Below are positions 14,427 through 17,420 of a DNA stretch of 17,420 bases, one piece after another; positions within the stretch are counted from its first letter, which is position 1; each line of letters begins with the position of its first letter. The position numbers and the translations under genes are program-made. The notes below the pieces were generated by a model. The model did not search any database and had not been told where the DNA came from. It was given only the letters and a program-made list of their open reading frames with translations. The stretch covers positions 1 through 17,420 of the forward strand of contig JAUWGI010000006.1 of NCBI GenBank assembly GCA_030606505.1. The letters run 5' to 3'. The DNA comes from Deltaproteobacteria bacterium. GTDB taxonomy: Bacteria; Chloroflexota; Dehalococcoidia; Dehalococcoidales; BS750m-G39.

Positions 14427-15521
14427 TTGGGCAAGGTAAATGTAGCCATAATCGGGGTGGGCAACTGCGCCTCCTCGTTGGTTCAGGGAGTTCACTACTA
14501 TAAGAAAGCCAAAGAGAACGAATTTGTTCCCGGGCTGATGCATGTTAATCTCGGCGGGTATCATATCAGTGATATCAACTTCGTGGCTGCCTTTGATATC
14601 GATAAGAACAAAGTAGGCAAGGACATAGCTCAGGCTATTTTTACCTCACCCAACAACACCTTCAAGTTCGGCGAGGTGCCCGCCACCGGGGTTAAGGTTC
14701 AGCGTGGCATGACCCACGACGGTCTGGGCTTCTATCTATCGCAGATAATAGAGAAGGCACCGGGTCCCACCGCCGATATCGTTAAAATCCTTAAAGACAC
14801 CAAGACCGACGTGGTGATTAACTACCTGCCGGTGGGCAGCGAAGAGGCCACCAAGTGGTATGTTGAGCAGATACTGAGTGCCGGCTGTGGCCTTATCAAC
14901 TGCATCCCGGTTTTCATTGCCCGGGAGAAGTACTGGCAGCGGCGCTTCGAGCAGAAAGGGCTGCCGGTTATTGGCGATGATATCAAATCACAGGTGGGGG
15001 CGACCATTGCCCACCGTGTCCTCACCCGCTTATTCAGGGACCGCGGCGTAAAGCTGGAACGGACCTATCAGTTGAACTTTGGCGGCAACACTGACTTTTA
15101 TAATATGCTGGAGAGGGCGCGGCTGGAGTCCAAGAAGATATCCAAGACCAACTCGGTCACCTCCCAGCTTGATTACCAGCTTGACCCGGATAATATTCAC
15201 GTCGGCCCCAGCGATTATGTCCCCTGGCTGCAGGACCGCAAGTTCTGCCATATCCGGATGGAGGGAAGAACGTTTGGCGATGTTCCCCTCAACCTGGAGC
15301 TGAAACTTGAGGTGTGGGACAGCCCTAACTCAGCCGGGGTGGTTATTGATGCTATAAGGTGCTGCAAGCTCGCCCTGGACCGTAGGCTTAAAGGAGCGCT
15401 GGAGGCTCCCTCATCTTACTTTATGAAATCGCCACCGGTTCAGTATACCGATGACCAGGCTCACCAGATGGTGGAAGAGTTTATTACCGCCAATCAGCCT
15501 GTAGCGAGTGCACCCGTTTGA
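14427..15521 (+). CDS. ino1: Inositol-3-phosphate synthase (myo-inositol-1-phosphate synthase)
   Basis: NAD-dependent enzyme that isomerises glucose-6-phosphate to myo-inositol phosphate, the committed step of inositol-lipid synthesis. The 364 residues are the short actinobacterial/archaeal type. The Rossmann NAD site is [14 protein letters not shown] (8-21), with [13 protein letters not shown] following. [10 protein letters not shown] (132-141), [15 protein letters not shown] (183-197) and [11 protein letters not shown] (217-227) are conserved catalytic-domain segments, the last two holding the substrate-phosphate and active-site lysine region. The start is TTG 14427 with GGGAGG 10 bases upstream. 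A glycosyltransferase and a CDP-alcohol transferase follow on the same strand, giving a coherent inositol phospholipid set. Confidence 0.95.
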   Translation: MGKVNVAIIGVGNCASSLVQGVHYYKKAKENEFVPGLMHVNLGGYHISDINFVAAFDIDKNKVGKDIAQAIFTSPNNTFKFGEVPATGVKVQRGMTHDGLGFYLSQIIEKAPGPTADIVKILKDTKTDVVINYLPVGSEEATKWYVEQILSAGCGLINCIPVFIAREKYWQRRFEQKGLPVIGDDIKSQVGATIAHRVLTRLFRDRGVKLERTYQLNFGGNTDFYNMLERARLESKKISKTNSVTSQLDYQLDPDNIHVGPSDYVPWLQDRKFCHIRMEGRTFGDVPLNLELKLEVWDSPNSAGVVIDAIRCCKLALDRRLKGALEAPSSYFMKSPPVQYTDDQAHQMVEEFITANQPVASAPV

Positions 15522-15553
15522 TTGATTTTCCACGGAGGTTTTAGGCGGCTACG

Positions 15554-16726
15554 GTGAAGATAGCATTAGTCTCTCCGTATGATTTCGCCCATCCCGGCGG
15601 TGTTGTTCTGCATATTTCCTGTCTGGAGCACTACTTTACCCGGATGGGGCATGAGGTCAAGGTTATTGCTCCCGCCTCCCGGGCTGTCCCCGACTTTGGC
15701 GACCGGTTTATCCCGATAGGCAGACCCCGCCCCATTCCCTCCAGTGGTTCCATTGCCCGGGTTACCATCTCAATCTGGTTAGCCCCCAAGATAAGGGCTG
15801 TCCTGGAACGGGAGAAGTTTGACATTATTCACTTTCACGAACCTTTAATGCCCATGTTATGCACCTCGATTCTCCGCTTATCAAAGACGGCTAACGTAGG
15901 CACCTTTCATGCTTCTTATGGCAAACCGGGGTACAATTTCGCCCGGCCTATAGGCAGGTGGATTCTGCGGCGGTGGTTCCGCAAGCTTGACGGCAAGATT
16001 GCCGTTTCCAAGCCGGCCATGGAGTTCGCCAGCGCAAACTTCCCCGGCTACTATAATATTATCCCCAACGGGGTGGATGTAGGGCATTTCTCTCCTGATG
16101 TAGCTCCTATTGAAGAGTTCAAAGATGGGAAGCTCAATATCCTCTTTGTCAGCCGTCTGGAGAAGAGAAAAGGCTTAAACTACCTGCTGGAAGCCTTCAA
16201 GCAGGTCAAAGAGGAGATTCCCGATTCCCGGCTTATTATCGTTGGCCCTGGCACCAGGCTGCGGCGCAAATATGAGAGATACGTGGCCAGGAGCGGTCTC
16301 AAGGATGTTGTCTTTGTTGGCCTGGTCAGCTATGATGAGTTGCCCCGTTACTACCAGACCGCTGACGTCTTTTGCGCCCCGGCCATCGGCTCGGAGAGCT
16401 TTGGTATCATCCTGCTTGAGGCCATGGCTATGAGTAAACCGATCGTCGCTTCAAATATAGAGGGTTATGCCAGCGTGATAAGCCACGGTGTTGACGGGCT
16501 GCTGGTGCCGCCGGCAGATAAGAATAAATTGGCCCAGGCTCTGATTTCTCTCCTCAATGATGAGGCGCTCCGGAAGGAGATGGGCGCCAAGGGGAGGATT
16601 AAGGCCCTGGAGCATAGCTGGGAGCGTATTTCCCAAAGGGTTTTCGATTACTATGTCAGGGTCTTAAGAGAGCCGCCCTGGAATAAAAAGTTTCCCGAAT
16701 CTAAAACAACAGCTGTTTCAGTTTAA
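15554..16726 (+). CDS. GT4 glycosyltransferase, PimA-like (phosphatidylinositol mannosyltransferase candidate)
   Basis: Retaining GT-B glycosyltransferase of 390 residues. The N-terminal acceptor domain opens with MKIALVSPYDFAHPGGVV; the Tyr9, Pro14-Gly15-Gly16 arrangement and His118 (GTFHA) sit where mycobacterial PimA has them, from memory. The donor domain has PNGVDVGHFS (171-180), FVSRLEKRKGLNYLL with Arg201 and Lys206, and the GT4 motif ESFGIILLEAMA (281-292). No membrane span; such enzymes bind the membrane face through basic and amphipathic surfaces. Position between ino1 and a phosphatidylinositol-phosphate-synthase candidate supports glycosylation of an inositol lipid, with GDP-mannose as a plausible donor. 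The sugar and exact acceptor are inferred. GTG 15554 is the start; GGAGG lies 15 bases upstream, an unusually long gap. Confidence 0.88.
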   Translation: MKIALVSPYDFAHPGGVVLHISCLEHYFTRMGHEVKVIAPASRAVPDFGDRFIPIGRPRPIPSSGSIARVTISIWLAPKIRAVLEREKFDIIHFHEPLMPMLCTSILRLSKTANVGTFHASYGKPGYNFARPIGRWILRRWFRKLDGKIAVSKPAMEFASANFPGYYNIIPNGVDVGHFSPDVAPIEEFKDGKLNILFVSRLEKRKGLNYLLEAFKQVKEEIPDSRLIIVGPGTRLRRKYERYVARSGLKDVVFVGLVSYDELPRYYQTADVFCAPAIGSESFGIILLEAMAMSKPIVASNIEGYASVISHGVDGLLVPPADKNKLAQALISLLNDEALRKEMGAKGRIKALEHSWERISQRVFDYYVRVLREPPWNKKFPESKTTAVSV

Positions 16727-16806
16727 GCAAAAGTGGGAGTAGTTCGGTTAGTAAAGTTACACCAAAATCGCCATCCCAAGAGAATCTACCCCAATTCCGT
16801 AGCTCC

Positions 16807-17376
16807 ATGGCCTCCCGGTTTACCGAGCCGCTGGTACGGGTTTTAGCCAGGACACCGGTAACCCCCAATGCCCTGAGCTGGTCTGGCTTTATCCTGGCTC
16901 TGGGGGCGGCGGCGCTGGTTGTCACCGGATATCCCCTGGCCGCGGGCATTGTGGTGCTGGTGGCTGGCTTCTTTGATATTCTGGACGGGGCACTGGCTCG
17001 CCATATTAAAAAGGTTACCCCCTTCGGCGCTGTTCTCGATGCCACCCTCGACCGTCTGTCGGAGGGGGTAATACTGCTGGCTATTATGGCCGTGTATGCC
17101 ATCCAGCAATCACTGCTGGGGGTTTTACTGGTCGGCGCCGCCCTGATTACTTCCCAGCTGGTGAGCTATATCAGAGCCAGGGCGGAAGCACAGGGCCTGG
17201 AGTGCAAGGTGGGAATATTCACCCGGGCGGAAAGGGTAGTGATACTGGCGTTAGGCCTGTTGTTGAGCTACTTTGCCCCCGCTCTGCTTATTGCCCTGGC
17301 CATTATCGTGGTATTCAGCCTGGTTACGATTATTCAGCGGGTAATTTATGTATGGCGGCAAAAACCCCCCGCCTAG
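16807..17376 (+). CDS. CDP-alcohol phosphatidyltransferase, probable phosphatidylinositol-phosphate synthase
   Basis: Integral membrane enzyme joining an alcohol to a phosphatidyl group from CDP-diacylglycerol. The family signature DxxDGxxARx8Gx3Dx3D is complete: Asp57, Asp60, Gly61, Ala64, Arg65, Gly74, Asp78, Asp82; the Asp residues bind two metal ions and the last is the catalytic base. About five or six hydrophobic spans are visible over 189 residues. SYIRARAEAQGLECKVGIFTRAERV (from Ser120) resembles the equivalent loop of actinobacterial phosphatidylinositol-phosphate synthases. With ino1 just upstream, inositol phosphate is the likely acceptor; glycerol-3-phosphate (PgsA) is the alternative. 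The N-terminus is uncertain: the frame is open back to 16705 with family-like residues before the Met, but no ATG, GTG or TTG, and the ATG at 16807 has no ribosome-binding site. Confidence 0.87.
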   Translation: MASRFTEPLVRVLARTPVTPNALSWSGFILALGAAALVVTGYPLAAGIVVLVAGFFDILDGALARHIKKVTPFGAVLDATLDRLSEGVILLAIMAVYAIQQSLLGVLLVGAALITSQLVSYIRARAEAQGLECKVGIFTRAERVVILALGLLLSYFAPALLIALAIIVVFSLVTIIQRVIYVWRQKPPA

Positions 17377-17420
17377 CCCTTTTATTTGGGGCGCGGTTTA
17401 TGTTATAAGTTAACGGGAAA

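Overview
The window reads as a piece of an anaerobic bacterial chromosome with moderately high G+C. The gene set best fits the Chloroflexota, probably class Dehalococcoidia. Three things point there: oxygen-sensitive-type CoA-dehydratase activase proteins, an inositol-lipid gene set (inositol-1-phosphate synthase, PimA-like glycosyltransferase, CDP-alcohol phosphatidyltransferase), and a tiny DUF5679-type zinc-ribbon protein. This assignment is inference from gene content and remembered family resemblance; there is no rRNA here to settle it. No tRNA, rRNA, CRISPR array, integrase or transposase was seen.

Layout. From 8684 leftward to the window edge, the minus strand carries one tightly packed run of nine genes. 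In transcription order they are: M20-family amidohydrolase, two paralogous DUF2229/HGD-D-like proteins, a BadF/BadG-type ATPase activase, plsX, trxA, trxB, rplI and dnaB (cut by the left edge). Most junctions overlap or are only a few bases apart; the exceptions are a 145-base gap with hairpin repeats before the activase and a 46-base gap before rplI. A roughly 600-base non-coding region (8685-9288) separates this run from the plus-strand genes. It holds divergent promoters, a perfect four-tract G-quadruplex motif, small hairpins and, in the nusA leader, an intrinsic-terminator-like hairpin.

The plus strand then carries the transcription/translation operon nusA-ylxR-infB-rbfA-truB. There is no rimP before nusA. 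Next comes a 47-residue zinc-ribbon gene whose candidate promoter overlaps the truB stop codon. After it lies an inositol phospholipid cluster: ino1 makes inositol-1-phosphate, a CDP-alcohol phosphatidyltransferase could join it to CDP-diacylglycerol, and a PimA-like GT4 enzyme could mannosylate or otherwise glycosylate the product.

Points of most interest: (1) the activase plus split DUF2229 module, lying in a housekeeping operon with no recognisable catalytic dehydratase partner in view; (2) the nusA leader, with a strong promoter, a palindrome at the predicted start point and an intrinsic terminator; (3) an apparent one-base frameshift in a run of eight Gs at the conserved N-terminus of plsX; (4) a roughly 100-residue histone-H1-like Lys/Ala/Glu tail on ribosomal protein L9.
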